From Lentzea tibetensis (GTDB taxonomy: Bacteria > Actinomycetota > Actinomycetes > Mycobacteriales > Pseudonocardiaceae): DNA of 64,000 nt. The stretch covers positions 232,429-296,428 of the forward strand of contig NZ_VOBR01000005.1 in NCBI RefSeq assembly GCF_007845675.1, written 5' to 3'. A model generated the notes under the pieces. The model saw nothing but the letters and a program-made list of their open reading frames with translations, searched no databases and was not told where the DNA came from. Position 1 is the first letter of the stretch. Each line of letters starts with the position of its first letter. The translations under genes were made by a program, and so were the position numbers. Shown here in pieces: positions 33,577 to 43,181 of the stretch.

Positions 33577-35604
33577 GTGGATCAACGCAGATCGAAGTGG
33601 CGCACAGCCCTCATCGCGACCGTTCTCGGCGCCGGACTCATCACCGCACCGCAGGCCACCGCGCAGCCCACGGCCCAGATCGACGACGGCCTGGCGCTGA
33701 CGCCCCCGATGGGCTTCAACAACTGGAACTCGACGCACTGCCGTGCGGACTTCAACGAGGCCATGGTCAAGGGCATCGCCGACATCTTCGTCGACAAGGG
33801 CCTGAAGGACGCGGGCTACCAGTACGTCAACATCGACGACTGCTGGGCGCTGCCGGAACGCGCCGCCGACGGCAACCTGGTGCCGCACCCGGTGCGCTTC
33901 CCCAACGGCATCAAGGCCGTCGCGGACTACGTGCACGGCAAGGGCCTCAAGTTCGGCATCTACACGAGCGCCGGAACCAAGACCTGCAACAAGGACGGCG
34001 GTTTCCCCGGCGGGCTCGGGCACGAGGAGCAGGACGCGAAGCTGTTCGCCAGCTGGGGCATCGACTACCTCAAGTACGACAACTGCAACAACCAGGGCGT
34101 CGACGCCAAGATGCGCTACACGAAGATGCGCGACGCGCTGAAGGCCACGGGACGGCCCATCGTGTTCTCTCTGTGCGAGTGGGGCCAGAACAAGCCGTGG
34201 GAGTGGGCGAAGGACGTCGGCCACCTGTGGCGCACCACCGGCGACATCGGTGACAACTGGAACAGCATGGTGTCGATCGCCAAGCGCAACATGGTGCTCG
34301 CCGAGTACGCGGGCCCCGGCCACTGGAACGACCCGGACATGCTCGAGGTCGGCAACGGCGGCATGACGGACGTCGAGTACAAGAGCCACTTCGGGCTCTG
34401 GGCGATCATGGCCGCACCACTGCTCATCGGCGCGGACCTGCGCAAGGTCAAGCCCGAGATGTTCGAGATCCTGGGCAACAAGGACGTCATCGCGGTCGAC
34501 CAGGACAAGCTCGGCGTGCAGGGCAAGGCGATCCGCACCGAGGGCGGCATGTACGTCTTCGTGAAGCCGCTGACGAACGGCGACAAGGCCGTCCTGCTGT
34601 TCAACGAGAACGACAGCGGCGCGCAGATCAGCACCACCGCCGAGGAGATCGGGCTGCCGAAGTCGTTCGCGTACACGGTCCGCGACCTGTGGGCGAAGAC
34701 CACGACGCACTCCGCCGGCTCGATCAGCGCGGCGCTCCCGCCGCACGGCAGCGCGATGTTCCGCGTCAGCGCGAGCAACGACTGGTACAGCTACCCGCCC
34801 GCCGTCACCGCCGGTGCCGACGCGGCCGTGCTCTACCCCGGCGCGATGCCGCTCGTGACGCCCGGCAAGCCGGTCACCTACACGACGACCGTCAGCAACA
34901 CCGGACGCCTGCCGATCTTCCACACGCAGGCGAAGCTGACCGTGCCGGACGGCTGGACGGTCACGCCGAAGTCGTCGCCCACGAAGCTGATCCTCTCCGG
35001 TGAGAAGCAGTTCCAGACCACGTGGGAGGTGCTGGTCCCGGCGACCGCGAAGCCCGGCAGGTTCCCGGTGGGCGCGACGTTCACCTACACCTCGCCGAGC
35101 AGCACGACGCCGGTCAGCACGAGCTACCAGACCGAGGCGGTCGTGCCCGGAGCGGCGCCCGTGGGCGTGAAGTTCCTCAGTGACCACAGCTGGCTGCGCG
35201 CCAGCAACGGCCACGGCCCCGTCGAGATCGACACGACCAACGGCGAGGCAGGCGCCCGTGACGGCGGGACGATCTCGATCCGCGGCCAGAAGTTCACGAA
35301 GGGCCTCGGCACGCACGCCCCCGCGCACATCGAGTACTACGCGGGCGGCGACTGCACCCAGGTCACCGCGACCATCGGCATCCAGGACAACAAGGTCAAC
35401 CCGCTGAGCCTCGTGACCTACGAGGTGTGGGGCGACAACAAGAAGGCCTACGACAGCGGCCCGGTCACCGGCCAGGACGCGGCGAAGCAGCTCACCGCCG
35501 ACGTCACCGGCGCGACGGTCGTCCGCCTGATCATCACCGACGGCGGCAACGGCAAGTCCTACGACCACGCCAACTGGGGTGACCTGAAGATCACCTGCAA
35601 GTAG
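33577..35604 (+). CDS. Secreted GH27 alpha-galactosidase with NPCBM domain
   Basis: A 675-residue exported glycoside hydrolase. Signal peptide: RSKWRTALIATVLGAGLITAPQATAQ. The GH27 catalytic domain has LTPPMGFNNWNS, the nucleophile D168 in YLKYDNCNN and the acid/base D254 in HWNDPDMLEVGN. It is followed by a beta-sandwich linker domain (VTYTTTVSNTG) and a C-terminal NPCBM domain (RGQKFTKGLGTHAPAHIEY, closing DHANWGDLKITCK). GTG at 33577 is chosen with AAGGAG nine bases upstream. It cleaves alpha-1,6-linked galactose or related ends from plant oligosaccharides. Control by a LacI-type operator upstream is likely. Confidence 0.92.
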   Translation: MDQRRSKWRTALIATVLGAGLITAPQATAQPTAQIDDGLALTPPMGFNNWNSTHCRADFNEAMVKGIADIFVDKGLKDAGYQYVNIDDCWALPERAADGNLVPHPVRFPNGIKAVADYVHGKGLKFGIYTSAGTKTCNKDGGFPGGLGHEEQDAKLFASWGIDYLKYDNCNNQGVDAKMRYTKMRDALKATGRPIVFSLCEWGQNKPWEWAKDVGHLWRTTGDIGDNWNSMVSIAKRNMVLAEYAGPGHWNDPDMLEVGNGGMTDVEYKSHFGLWAIMAAPLLIGADLRKVKPEMFEILGNKDVIAVDQDKLGVQGKAIRTEGGMYVFVKPLTNGDKAVLLFNENDSGAQISTTAEEIGLPKSFAYTVRDLWAKTTTHSAGSISAALPPHGSAMFRVSASNDWYSYPPAVTAGADAAVLYPGAMPLVTPGKPVTYTTTVSNTGRLPIFHTQAKLTVPDGWTVTPKSSPTKLILSGEKQFQTTWEVLVPATAKPGRFPVGATFTYTSPSSTTPVSTSYQTEAVVPGAAPVGVKFLSDHSWLRASNGHGPVEIDTTNGEAGARDGGTISIRGQKFTKGLGTHAPAHIEYYAGGDCTQVTATIGIQDNKVNPLSLVTYEVWGDNKKAYDSGPVTGQDAAKQLTADVTGATVVRLIITDGGNGKSYDHANWGDLKITCK

Positions 35605-35607
35605 GGG

Positions 35608-36255
35608 TCAGCCGCTCCGGTCGAACTGACCGGGGTCCAGGAGGCCGTGTCGCACTGCCAGCGACGCGGCCTCCAGGCGTGAGTGGACCCCGAGCTTGGT
35701 GAGCAACGACTGGACGTGCGTGCGCACGGTCGTCGCGGACACCCCGAGCCGGCGGGCCATCGCGGTGGTCCCGAGCCCTTCCACCAGCATCTCCAGGCAC
35801 TCCCGCTCGCGCCGCGTCAGGTACCCGGCGAGCCGGTACGCGTCGGCGGCGGCAGCGGAACGCTTCGGCCCGCGCCACGCGGGCAGGTCCACGACCACCT
35901 CGCCCGACGCCACGCGCCGGATCGCGGCCGCGAGCGCGGCCACCCCGCGCGACTTGTGCACGTACCCCGCGGCACCGGAGTCCAGCGCGCGCACGACCGC
36001 GTCACCATCGCCGTCCGCGGTCAGCACCACGACCTTGGTGCCCCCGGCGACCACGCCCGCGATGTGGTCGACGGCGTCGCCGTCGGTGAAGTGCCGGTCG
36101 ACCACGCACACGTCCGGCCGCACGGCCTGCACGCGTTGCACCAGTGCGGCCACCGACCCGGCGACCGCGGCCACCTCGAACCCGTGCTGGGTCAGCACGG
36201 TCTTCAGCGCGTCGACGAAGACGGCGTGGTCGTCGGCGAGCACGAGGTTGATCAC
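35608..36255 (-). CDS. NarL-type response regulator
   Basis: A 215-residue response regulator. The receiver has the acidic pair in LADDHAV, phosphoacceptor Asp in VCVVDRHF and Lys in HKSR. The C terminus is a LuxR-type HTH (YLTRRERECLEMLVEGLGTTAMARRLGVSATTVRTHVQSLLTKL). GTG at 36255 overlaps the stop of the histidine kinase gene (GTGA). The target genes are unknown; the neighbouring secreted deacetylase is a candidate by position. Confidence 0.85.
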   Translation of the reverse strand: MINLVLADDHAVFVDALKTVLTQHGFEVAAVAGSVAALVQRVQAVRPDVCVVDRHFTDGDAVDHIAGVVAGGTKVVVLTADGDGDAVVRALDSGAAGYVHKSRGVAALAAAIRRVASGEVVVDLPAWRGPKRSAAAADAYRLAGYLTRRERECLEMLVEGLGTTAMARRLGVSATTVRTHVQSLLTKLGVHSRLEAASLAVRHGLLDPGQFDRSG

Positions 36256-36836
36256 GGTTCCCCCTGGAAGACGATGCGGACACACGTTCCGCGCGGCAGC
36301 CGGGCCCGCACGTCGAAACTCCCCCCGCACGCCGCGACCAGGCCGGTCACGATGTTCAGACCGCGCGTCGCCCACCCCGGTGAGCCGTTGCCGAAACCAA
36401 GCCCGTCATCGGACACCTCGATGGCGATCTGACCGTCCACGGAGGTGACGTCGACCTCGACCCGGCCGGACGAACCTGCCGCACGCACCGCGTTGTCCAC
36501 GACGTTGCGCAGGATCCGCCACAGCACCGACTCGTCGACCCGCAGCCACGCCTGCGCGCCCGGCCGCAGCACGACGGACGTCTCGGCAGCTTCGTCCGAG
36601 AGCACCACGATGCGCTCGGCGACGTCGCGCACCGACAGCGACACCGGCTCCCCCGACCGCATCACCGCGTGCCGGACGTGGTCGCGCAGCCGGACCATCT
36701 CCTCGTCGATCAGCTCGACCCGGCGACGCGCCTGTGCGGGCAGCATCGGGTCACCGCGCAGCGCTTCGACGAGGCAGGAAAGCGTGGCGAGATCGTGGCC
36801 GAGATCGTGCAGCACATCGCGCAGGGCACTTCGCAT
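36252..36836 (-). CDS. Soluble histidine kinase, GHKL ATPase
   Basis: A 194-residue kinase without transmembrane segments. It has an H-box like LHDLGHDLATL, an N-box NVVDNAVRAAG, a G1 box DDGLGFGNG and the G2-like RGLNIVTGLVAACGG. It is short, with no recognised sensor domain, so the signal is probably supplied by another protein. It pairs with the response regulator that overlaps it. The start at ATG 36836 is followed by the phosphoacceptor helix at once, as in minimal soluble kinases. Confidence 0.8.
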   Translation of the reverse strand: MRSALRDVLHDLGHDLATLSCLVEALRGDPMLPAQARRRVELIDEEMVRLRDHVRHAVMRSGEPVSLSVRDVAERIVVLSDEAAETSVVLRPGAQAWLRVDESVLWRILRNVVDNAVRAAGSSGRVEVDVTSVDGQIAIEVSDDGLGFGNGSPGWATRGLNIVTGLVAACGGSFDVRARLPRGTCVRIVFQGEP

Positions 36837-37067
36837 TCGGACCTCCGTCCGTTCTCAAATACCATCGACCTGATCACGGATTCCGTTGCGCAGTGATCAT
36901 CCTCAGCGGCGCGACCGCGCAAAACCAGAGGCCAATGACCTGCATCGGGGCACAATGCATGCCCGACCCCACGAATGACGTATGCGCTCTCACCCGCGAA
37001 CACGAGCCGTGACGGACAAATTCGATCTACCGTGGATTTCAGTCCCGCGAAATGCGAGTGATCCTCA

Positions 37068-38348
37068 ATGAAATCACTCTTCGCGATTGTTCTCACCATC
37101 GGAGTAATCGCAGCGCTCCCCGCCACCGCACAGCAGGCGGGCCCCGTCGTCACGTTCACGATCGACGACAGCACGGCCGACCAGATGGCAGGTGCGCGGA
37201 TCCTGAGCAAGTACGGCCTGCACGGCACCTTCTACGTGATCTCCGGATCGGTCGGCACGGCAGCCCACCTGACGCGCGCCCAGCTCGACGAGCTGAAGGC
37301 GGCCGGGCACGAGATCGGCGGGCACACCGTCTCCCACCCGGATCTCACCAAGATCGCCCCGGACGAGGCGCGGCGGCAGATCTGCGCGGACCGCGCGACC
37401 CTCACCGAGTGGGGCCACCAGGTCACCTCGTTCGCCTACCCGTTCACCGCGTACAACCCCGACGTCCAGCGCTTCGCCGCCGAGTGCGGCTACACCAGCG
37501 CCCGGTCGCTCGGTGACCTGCGCGGACCGCGCGACTGCCTGGACTGCTCCACCGCCGAGACCATCCCGCCGGAGAACCCGTACGACGTGCGCGCACCGGA
37601 CCTCGTCACCCGCGACTGGACGCTCGCCGACCTCCAGTCGCTGGTGCTGAACGCGAGCAGCGGGTGGGTGCCGATCGTGCTGCACCAGATCTGCGACGGC
37701 TGCGCGGACCTCTCGCTCAGCCCGGCGATCATGGACGCGTTCGCGGCGTGGCTGGTCGCGCGCCGCGTGCAGGTGCGCACGGTGCACGAGGTGATGGGCG
37801 GGCCGGTCCGGCCGGTCGTCGCGGTGCCACCGGCGGCGCGCACCGCGCTGGTCAACCCCGGCCTCGAGGACGGGCCGCCGGACGCCAACGGGCTGCCGAT
37901 CTGCTGGTCCACCGCCGGGTGGGGCGAGAACAAGGTGACCCGCACGCGGACGAACGACGCGCACACCGGGCAGTGGGCGCAACGACTCGACGTCATCTCG
38001 CACCGCAACGGCGACGCGAAGATCCTGCCGGACTTCGACCTCGGCACGTGCGCTCCGTCCGCGACGCCCGGTCGTGCCTACCGGGTCAGCGCGTGGTTCA
38101 AGTCGACCGGCTTCACCCAGTTCGCGGTGTACCGCAGGCTCGCGACGGGCGGCTGGGTGTACTGGACGAGCAGTCCGCCGGTCGGCCCGTCGCTGGAGTG
38201 GAGCGAGGCGCGGTGGATGACGCCTGCCCTGCCGAGGGACTCGACGGGGCTGAGCTTCGGCGTCGCCCTGATCTCCGTCGGCTCGCTCACCACCGACGAC
38301 TACGGGTGGACGCTGACGGGTTCCGGGCCGCGGGCGCGGGCGTCATGA
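37068..38348 (+). CDS. Secreted polysaccharide deacetylase (NodB/CE4) with C-terminal binding domain
   Basis: A 426-residue exported protein. Signal peptide MKSLFAIVLTIGVIAALPATAQ. The NodB domain covers residues 30-240: TFTIDDSTAD at the Asp-Asp site, GHEIGGHTVSHPDL (metal-binding HxxxH), RAPDLVTRDW, and a final VPIVLHQICDGC. It is followed by about 150 residues of a beta-sandwich, carbohydrate-binding-like domain (ALVNPGLEDGPPDANGLPICWST...). It likely deacetylates an amino-sugar polymer such as chitin or peptidoglycan outside the cell. Its stop overlaps the next lipoprotein gene. Confidence 0.85.
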   Translation: MKSLFAIVLTIGVIAALPATAQQAGPVVTFTIDDSTADQMAGARILSKYGLHGTFYVISGSVGTAAHLTRAQLDELKAAGHEIGGHTVSHPDLTKIAPDEARRQICADRATLTEWGHQVTSFAYPFTAYNPDVQRFAAECGYTSARSLGDLRGPRDCLDCSTAETIPPENPYDVRAPDLVTRDWTLADLQSLVLNASSGWVPIVLHQICDGCADLSLSPAIMDAFAAWLVARRVQVRTVHEVMGGPVRPVVAVPPAARTALVNPGLEDGPPDANGLPICWSTAGWGENKVTRTRTNDAHTGQWAQRLDVISHRNGDAKILPDFDLGTCAPSATPGRAYRVSAWFKSTGFTQFAVYRRLATGGWVYWTSSPPVGPSLEWSEARWMTPALPRDSTGLSFGVALISVGSLTTDDYGWTLTGSGPRARAS

Positions 38349-39046
38349 GAGCGCTGCTCGTCCTCCTCCTGCTGGCCGCGTGCACACCGGTGCCCGCGCC
38401 GGACCTCCCCTGGCACACCGGGATCGTCGCGACGACGTTCTGGGTCGGCGAGGTGTTCGACCCGTCGGCCGACGACGGCAGCCAGGTGCTGTCGACGTAC
38501 GACGCGCGCTGGATGGAGAACTACGGCGGCTGCGACGGGATCCAGGACGGCGACGAGTGCCGGACCGAGCCGCGCACGGCAGCGAACGACTACTTCCCCA
38601 CCGCCATGACGCCCCGGCACAACCCGTTCTACCTCGACCTGCCGTTCGACGACCTCAACGACCCCGGCGCGTTCGCCCGGCGGGCGAACGTCGTGCCGTG
38701 GGCGGCCGAGTTCAAGGGGAAGGAGACCGACCAGGGCTTCTCCTACCTCAAGAACCGCTGGGTGCAGCTGCGCAAGGGTGACCGCACCTGTTACGGGCAG
38801 ATCGAGGACGCCGGGCCCGGCCAGTACGACGACGCCGAGTACGTGTTCGGGCGCGACGACCGGCGGCCGGCCAACAAGGAGTTCAACGGGGCGGGCATGG
38901 ACGTCTCCCCCGCGCTGAACGGCTGCCTCGGGTTCGCCGAGCTCGACGGGGAAACCGACGAGGTGGACTGGCGGTTCGTCGCGGAGCAGGCCGTTCCGGA
39001 CGGCCCGTGGAAGAAGGTCGTCACGCGCCAAGGGGTTGTGCTGTGA
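38345..39046 (+). CDS. Secreted lipoprotein of unknown function
   Basis: A 233-residue protein. N-terminal lipobox LLLLAAC, so it is probably anchored to the membrane by a lipid. The body has many Trp, Asp, Gly and Cys residues (FWVGEVFDPSADDGSQVLSTYD, WMENYGGCDGIQDGDECR, CYGQIEDAGPG, NGCLGFAELDGETDEVDWRF) and paired cysteines. It resembles uncharacterised extracellular actinobacterial proteins. It is translationally coupled to the deacetylase gene (ATGA), and its last 26 bases overlap an opposite-strand gene. It may bind or process the same polymer. Confidence 0.75.
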   Translation: MRALLVLLLLAACTPVPAPDLPWHTGIVATTFWVGEVFDPSADDGSQVLSTYDARWMENYGGCDGIQDGDECRTEPRTAANDYFPTAMTPRHNPFYLDLPFDDLNDPGAFARRANVVPWAAEFKGKETDQGFSYLKNRWVQLRKGDRTCYGQIEDAGPGQYDDAEYVFGRDDRRPANKEFNGAGMDVSPALNGCLGFAELDGETDEVDWRFVAEQAVPDGPWKKVVTRQGVVL

Positions 39047-39995
39047 CGTCCTCGACGACCGACGCGATGATGTCGTCGAGCGTGCGCCGCGGCCGGAACC
39101 CGATCTGCTGCTCGGCGCGCGAGCAGTCCGGCACCCGCCGCAGCATGTCCTCGTACCCCTCGCCGTACGCCTCCCCGTACGGGACGTAGGTGATCTCGCT
39201 GCGCGACCCGGTCGTCGCGATGATCCGCTTCGCCAGGTCCGAGATGGTCACCTGCTCGGAGCTGCCGACGTTGAACACCTGCGCGGTGGCGGTGTCGTCC
39301 TCCAGCAACGCGATCAGCGCGGGCACCACGTCGGCGACGTGGCAGAAGCAGCGGATCTGCTGCCCCGTCCCGTACACGGTCAGCGGCTCACCGGCGAGCG
39401 CCTGCCCGACGAACCGCGGCACGACCATGCCGTACCGCCCGCTCTGCCGCGGCCCCACGGTGTTGAACAGCCGCACGATCACCGCGCGCAGCCCGAGCTC
39501 GCGCGCGTAGATGTGCGTCAGCGTCTCGTCGACGGCCTTCGCCTCGGCGTACGACCAGCGGCTGACCAGCGGCGACCCGATGATCCGGTCGTCGTCCTCG
39601 GTCAGCCCGACCTTGGTGTTCTTGCCGTACACCTCGGACGTCGACGCGACCAGCAAGCGCGTGCCGTACCGGTACGCGGCGTCGACGACGTTCTCCGTGC
39701 CGCGGATGTTGGTGCGCAACGAGAGCAGCGTCTTGTCGAGGATCGTGAACAGGCCGACCGCGGCGGCGAGGTGGTACACCGCGTCCACCGACGAGACGCA
39801 ACGGTCCACAGTGGACGAGTTGGTGACCGATCCCTTGATGACCGAGAGAGCGGGGTGGTCGGCGACGGGCGCCAGGTTCTCGGCTCTGCCGGTCGTCATG
39901 AGGTCGAGGACCGTGACCTCGTGCCCGTCAGCCAGCAGGCGCTCGGTCAGGTGGGAGCCGATGAACCCGGCGCCGCCGGTGACCAGGATCTTCAT
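39021..39995 (-). CDS. NAD-dependent epimerase/dehydratase (extended SDR)
   Basis: A 324-residue extended [19 protein letters not shown] gives the Rossmann GxxGxxG. The active site Tyr-Lys is in [11 protein letters not shown], and S/T in VASTSEVYG. It resembles UDP-glucose 4-epimerases and UDP-glucuronate/galacturonate-type enzymes. ATG at 39995 lies within the 3' end of the nucleotide-sugar dehydrogenase frame. With it, the pair would make or modify a UDP-uronic acid for a cell-surface polymer. The exact substrate is uncertain. Confidence 0.85.
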   Translation of the reverse strand: MKILVTGGAGFIGSHLTERLLADGHEVTVLDLMTTGRAENLAPVADHPALSVIKGSVTNSSTVDRCVSSVDAVYHLAAAVGLFTILDKTLLSLRTNIRGTENVVDAAYRYGTRLLVASTSEVYGKNTKVGLTEDDDRIIGSPLVSRWSYAEAKAVDETLTHIYARELGLRAVIVRLFNTVGPRQSGRYGMVVPRFVGQALAGEPLTVYGTGQQIRCFCHVADVVPALIALLEDDTATAQVFNVGSSEQVTISDLAKRIIATTGSRSEITYVPYGEAYGEGYEDMLRRVPDCSRAEQQIGFRPRRTLDDIIASVVEDVTAQPLGA

Positions 39996-41238
39996 GGCGT
40001 GGCCTCGCGAATCGGTAGGTGGCGTCGAGCACGACCGGGCACTCGTGCGCCCACTGGTAGTCGAAACCGGGGTGGATCGTGTGGATGACCGCGAGGTCCC
40101 AGTCCACACCGCGCGGGTCCCGCACGCTCTCCAGCACGCGGCCGCCCGGCAGCTCGAGCGTCGGGACCAGCGGGTCGTGGAACGACACCAGCGCGCCGCG
40201 GGCGCCGAGCTCGCCGATCAGCTCCAGCGCGGACGACTCGCGGAGGTCCTGCACGCCCGGCTTGTAGCTGACCCCGACCACCAGCACCCGCGCGCCGGTC
40301 ATGCCGCGGCCCGCGGACGACAGCGTCTCCACCGCGTGCTCGGCGACCTGGCGCGGGCGCTGGGCGATCGAGCGCATCGCCTCCTCGACGATCGGTGCGG
40401 CCCTCCGCGATCTTCGGAGCTGCCACAACAGGTAGTGCGGGTCGCACGGGATGCAGTGCCCGCCGACGCCGGGCCCCGGATACGACACGAGGAACCCGTA
40501 CGGCTTGGTGCCCGCCGCGTGCGTCACCTCGATCGGGTCGAGCCCGAAGCAGCGGCTGATCTCGGCGAACTCGTTGGCCAGCGCCAGGGTCACGGCGCGG
40601 AACGAGTTCTCGTACAGCTTGGTCAGCTCGCTCGCCTCCGCCGAGCTCACCGGGTGCACGATCGGTGTGATGAGCCGCAGCACGTCGCGCGCCCGCGCGG
40701 TGCACTCCGGTGTCACGCCACCGACGACGCGCGGTGTGCGCTGCTGCAGGTGATCTGGGCGTCCGGGGTCGATGCGCTCCGGGCTGAACGCCACGTACAC
40801 GTCGCGTCCAGGCACCAAACCCCGGCGCAGCAACGGTTCCACCAGCAGCTCGCGGGTCGTGCCGACGAAGCTCGTCGACGTGAGCACCAGCACCTGGCCG
40901 GGCACGACGTGCTCGACGACGGACGCGCAGGCCGCGCGCAACGGATCCAGGTCCGGCGTCAGGTAGCGGTCGAGCGGCGTCGGCACGCACACGATCACCG
41001 CGCCGGCGCCGCTCACGAGGGAGGTGTCTGCCGTCAGCAGGAAGTTCTTGTCCCCCAACGCCTCGATCAACCGGAGGCGGTCGTCGTCGAGCAGGTCCGC
41101 CGAACCGTCCCTGATCGCGGCGAGCCTGCGCGCGCTGATGTCGATGCCGATCGTCCGCACACCGTTCGCGTACAACCCGAGCGCGGTCGGCAGCCCGACG
41201 TACCCCATGCCCAGGATGGCGACCGACTCCACGTCCAC
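39928..41238 (-). CDS. UDP-glucose/GDP-mannose dehydrogenase family protein
   Basis: A 436-residue nucleotide-sugar dehydrogenase. N-terminal Rossmann [12 protein letters not shown], the linker helix with [24 protein letters not shown], catalytic Cys in [17 protein letters not shown], and the C-terminal NAD half-site [18 protein letters not shown]. It resembles the UDP-N-acetylmannosamine or UDP-GlcNAc 6-dehydrogenase branch (WecC/TviB-like). GTG at 41238. Its last 68 bases overlap the epimerase gene in another frame; the C-terminal [13 protein letters not shown] tail coded there looks non-native, so the stop may be a relatively recent change. Confidence 0.85.
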   Translation of the reverse strand: MDVESVAILGMGYVGLPTALGLYANGVRTIGIDISARRLAAIRDGSADLLDDDRLRLIEALGDKNFLLTADTSLVSGAGAVIVCVPTPLDRYLTPDLDPLRAACASVVEHVVPGQVLVLTSTSFVGTTRELLVEPLLRRGLVPGRDVYVAFSPERIDPGRPDHLQQRTPRVVGGVTPECTARARDVLRLITPIVHPVSSAEASELTKLYENSFRAVTLALANEFAEISRCFGLDPIEVTHAAGTKPYGFLVSYPGPGVGGHCIPCDPHYLLWQLRRSRRAAPIVEEAMRSIAQRPRQVAEHAVETLSSAGRGMTGARVLVVGVSYKPGVQDLRESSALELIGELGARGALVSFHDPLVPTLELPGGRVLESVRDPRGVDWDLAVIHTIHPGFDYQWAHECPVVLDATYRFARPRHEDPGHRRRRVHRLPPDRAPAG

Positions 41239-41247
41239 GCATCGACA

Positions 41248-41970
41248 TTAAGCACCGGTCCCGGTCACCGGATCACGCCGCGGGGTGAGCGGTGCTACGC
41301 CGTCGGCATGGGCGTGCGGTCGTACACCCGCAGCACGCGCGACGGACACGGCCTCCAGCCTGCTGTGCACGTCGAGCTTCGTGAAGATGCTGTGGGTGTG
41401 GGTGCGCACGGTGTTCGCGGACACCTTGAGCTGCCCCGCGATCTCGTCGCCGCGCAGGCCGTCGACCATCGCCTGGAGCACCTCGCGTTCCCGCGCGCTC
41501 AACGCGTCGAGCGGGCCGCCGCCGTCGCGCACCCGACGCACGTCCTCGCGCAGCTCCCTCAGCACCGCACCGAGGTGCTCGGGCGGAAAGCTGGCCTGGC
41601 CGCGGCACACACCGCGCAGCACGTCGACGAGGTGCTCGGTCGAGCTGGACTTGTGCACCCACCCGTCCGCGCCCGCGCGGGCCGCCTCGACGGCCTGGAG
41701 GTGGTCGTGGCTGGCGGTGAGCACCACCATCCGCGTGGTGGGCGACGCCTCCTTCAGCGCGCCGACCACGTCCGCGATCGCGAGGCCGTACTGCTCGATC
41801 TCGATCGTGATGACGTTGGGGCGCAAGCGGTGGACGGTGTCCGCGAGGTGCTGGTCGTCGGTCGTGCGGCACCCGACGACCCACAGGTCCGGCGCGGTGG
41901 AGAGCTTCGCCGACAACGCCTCGGTGAGCATCTGGTGGTCGTCGACGAGCAGCACCCGCAGGAGGTTCAT
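41248..41970 (-). CDS. NarL-type response regulator with Asp-to-Glu receiver
   Basis: A 240-residue regulator. The receiver keeps the acidic pair (VLLVDDHQM) and the Lys (VHKSSS), but the phosphorylation site reads [10 protein letters not shown], with Glu57 in place of Asp. This mimics constant phosphorylation in known cases. The C-terminal LuxR HTH is intact ([25 protein letters not shown]...[12 protein letters not shown]). No kinase gene is next to it. It may be constitutively active or regulated by other means. ATG at 41970 is used; GTG at 41979 is also possible. Confidence 0.8.
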   Translation of the reverse strand: MNLLRVLLVDDHQMLTEALSAKLSTAPDLWVVGCRTTDDQHLADTVHRLRPNVITIEIEQYGLAIADVVGALKEASPTTRMVVLTASHDHLQAVEAARAGADGWVHKSSSTEHLVDVLRGVCRGQASFPPEHLGAVLRELREDVRRVRDGGGPLDALSAREREVLQAMVDGLRGDEIAGQLKVSANTVRTHTHSIFTKLDVHSRLEAVSVARAAGVRPHAHADGVAPLTPRRDPVTGTGA

Positions 41971-42024
41971 GGCCCCCACGGTCCTACCGAACGGAGTGGT
42001 TGTCCTCGTCCAAACGCACGAGTC

Positions 42025-42657
42025 TCATCCCTCCGAGTACTGCTCCAGCGCCTTGATCATCAGTTCCAGCCCGAACTCGAACTCCATGTCGTGGTCGTAC
42101 CGGCCCAGTTCGTCGAGCACCGCCGACGAGCGCGGGAACGCCTCGGGGTCGATCGGCTGGTACGGCGAGAGCGCGACCCCGCCGAGCTCCGGCGTCGTCG
42201 CCATCTCCCGTGTGAGCGTACCCAGCAGGTACGACACCATCGCCCGGACCACCCGCACCGCGACCTCGCCTTTGAACCCGGCGCGTTCGAGGTTCATCAG
42301 CGCCACCTCGATCGGCCGAAGCCCGACGTCACCGCTCATCCTGCGGGTGGCGAGGAGCACGAACGCCCTGGGGTGCTTGCGCGCGTGGTCGCGCACCGCA
42401 CGTGCGTGCGCTCTCATGTGGTCGCGCCAGTCGTCGGTCTCGACGGTGTACGGCTCGATGTCCGCCATGATCTGCTCGGCCGCGTAGTCGAGCAGCGCGA
42501 TCTTGCTGGGCACGTGGTTGTAGAGCGACATCGTGCCCGCGCCGAGCTCGGCCGCCACGCGACGCATCGAAACGGCGCCAACGCCCTCGTGCTCGATCAG
42601 CCGCACCGCGGCATCCACGATGCGCGCGCGGGTCAACGGTTCACGAAGTTCGGACAC
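42025..42657 (-). CDS. TetR family repressor
   Basis: A 210-residue regulator with the TetR HTH in the first 55 residues ([44 protein letters not shown]) and a TetR-C-like helical ligand domain. It diverges from the SnoaL-like gene. A 15-bp palindrome lies between them, so it likely represses that gene and itself. The ligand is unknown. Confidence 0.85.
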   Translation of the reverse strand: MSELREPLTRARIVDAAVRLIEHEGVGAVSMRRVAAELGAGTMSLYNHVPSKIALLDYAAEQIMADIEPYTVETDDWRDHMRAHARAVRDHARKHPRAFVLLATRRMSGDVGLRPIEVALMNLERAGFKGEVAVRVVRAMVSYLLGTLTREMATTPELGGVALSPYQPIDPEAFPRSSAVLDELGRYDHDMEFEFGLELMIKALEQYSEG

Positions 42658-42694
42658 TGGCGCAAACGATACGTGGTGGAGTAGCTTCGCTGCG

Positions 42695-42709
42695 ACGTAC
42701 AGCGTACGT
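42695..42709. promoter_or_regulatory. Palindromic TetR-type operator
   Basis: ACGTAC-AGC-GTACGT is a perfect 15-bp palindrome in the 83-base gap between the divergent TetR and SnoaL-like genes. It is placed where binding would block both promoters. Confidence 0.6.
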
Positions 42710-42740
42710 AGCTGGATTTTTCCGGGGAGGATTTGCCGGC

Positions 42741-43181
42741 ATGACCGAATCCAAGGCGCTGCGTGCGCTGCGTGAGGCGATCGTCCTGGAGCACATGGAC
42801 TCGGAGAACGACCACGAGTTCGACACGACGCTGGGGACGTTCCACCACCCGCGCTACGAGCTCGTCGCGACCGGCCAGGTGTTCGACGGCGCGGAAGAGG
42901 TCGGCGCCTACTACGAACGCACCCGCAAGGCCTTCCCGGACCAGCGCAACAAGCTGATCGAGCTGCACCACGCCGACGACGCGGTCATCGTCGAGTTCGA
43001 GCTCGAGGGCACGCACCGCGGCAGCCTGCTCGGCGAGGAGCCGACCGGGCGCGCGTTCAAGGTGCGGATGACGGCCTTCTTCCTGTTCGAGAAGGACCGC
43101 CTCGTCTGCGAACGCGTCTACGGCGACATGGCCACGATCTTCGCGCAGCTGGGCGTCTCCCCTGCCGCGCTCACCACCTGA
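42741..43181 (+). CDS. SnoaL-like / NTF2-fold protein
   Basis: A 146-residue cystatin-like (NTF2 superfamily) protein with the pattern of SnoaL polyketide cyclases and ester cyclases: an N-terminal helical pair (HMDSENDHEFDTTLGTFHHPRYEL), FDGAEEVGAYYERTRKAFPD, and strands DDAVIVEFELEGTHRG, FKVRMTAFFLFEKDRLVCERVYGD. Without other biosynthetic genes nearby, a general detoxification or modification role is more likely than polyketide cyclisation. Its last 11 bases overlap the asparaginase gene. Confidence 0.8.
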   Translation: MTESKALRALREAIVLEHMDSENDHEFDTTLGTFHHPRYELVATGQVFDGAEEVGAYYERTRKAFPDQRNKLIELHHADDAVIVEFELEGTHRGSLLGEEPTGRAFKVRMTAFFLFEKDRLVCERVYGDMATIFAQLGVSPAALTT

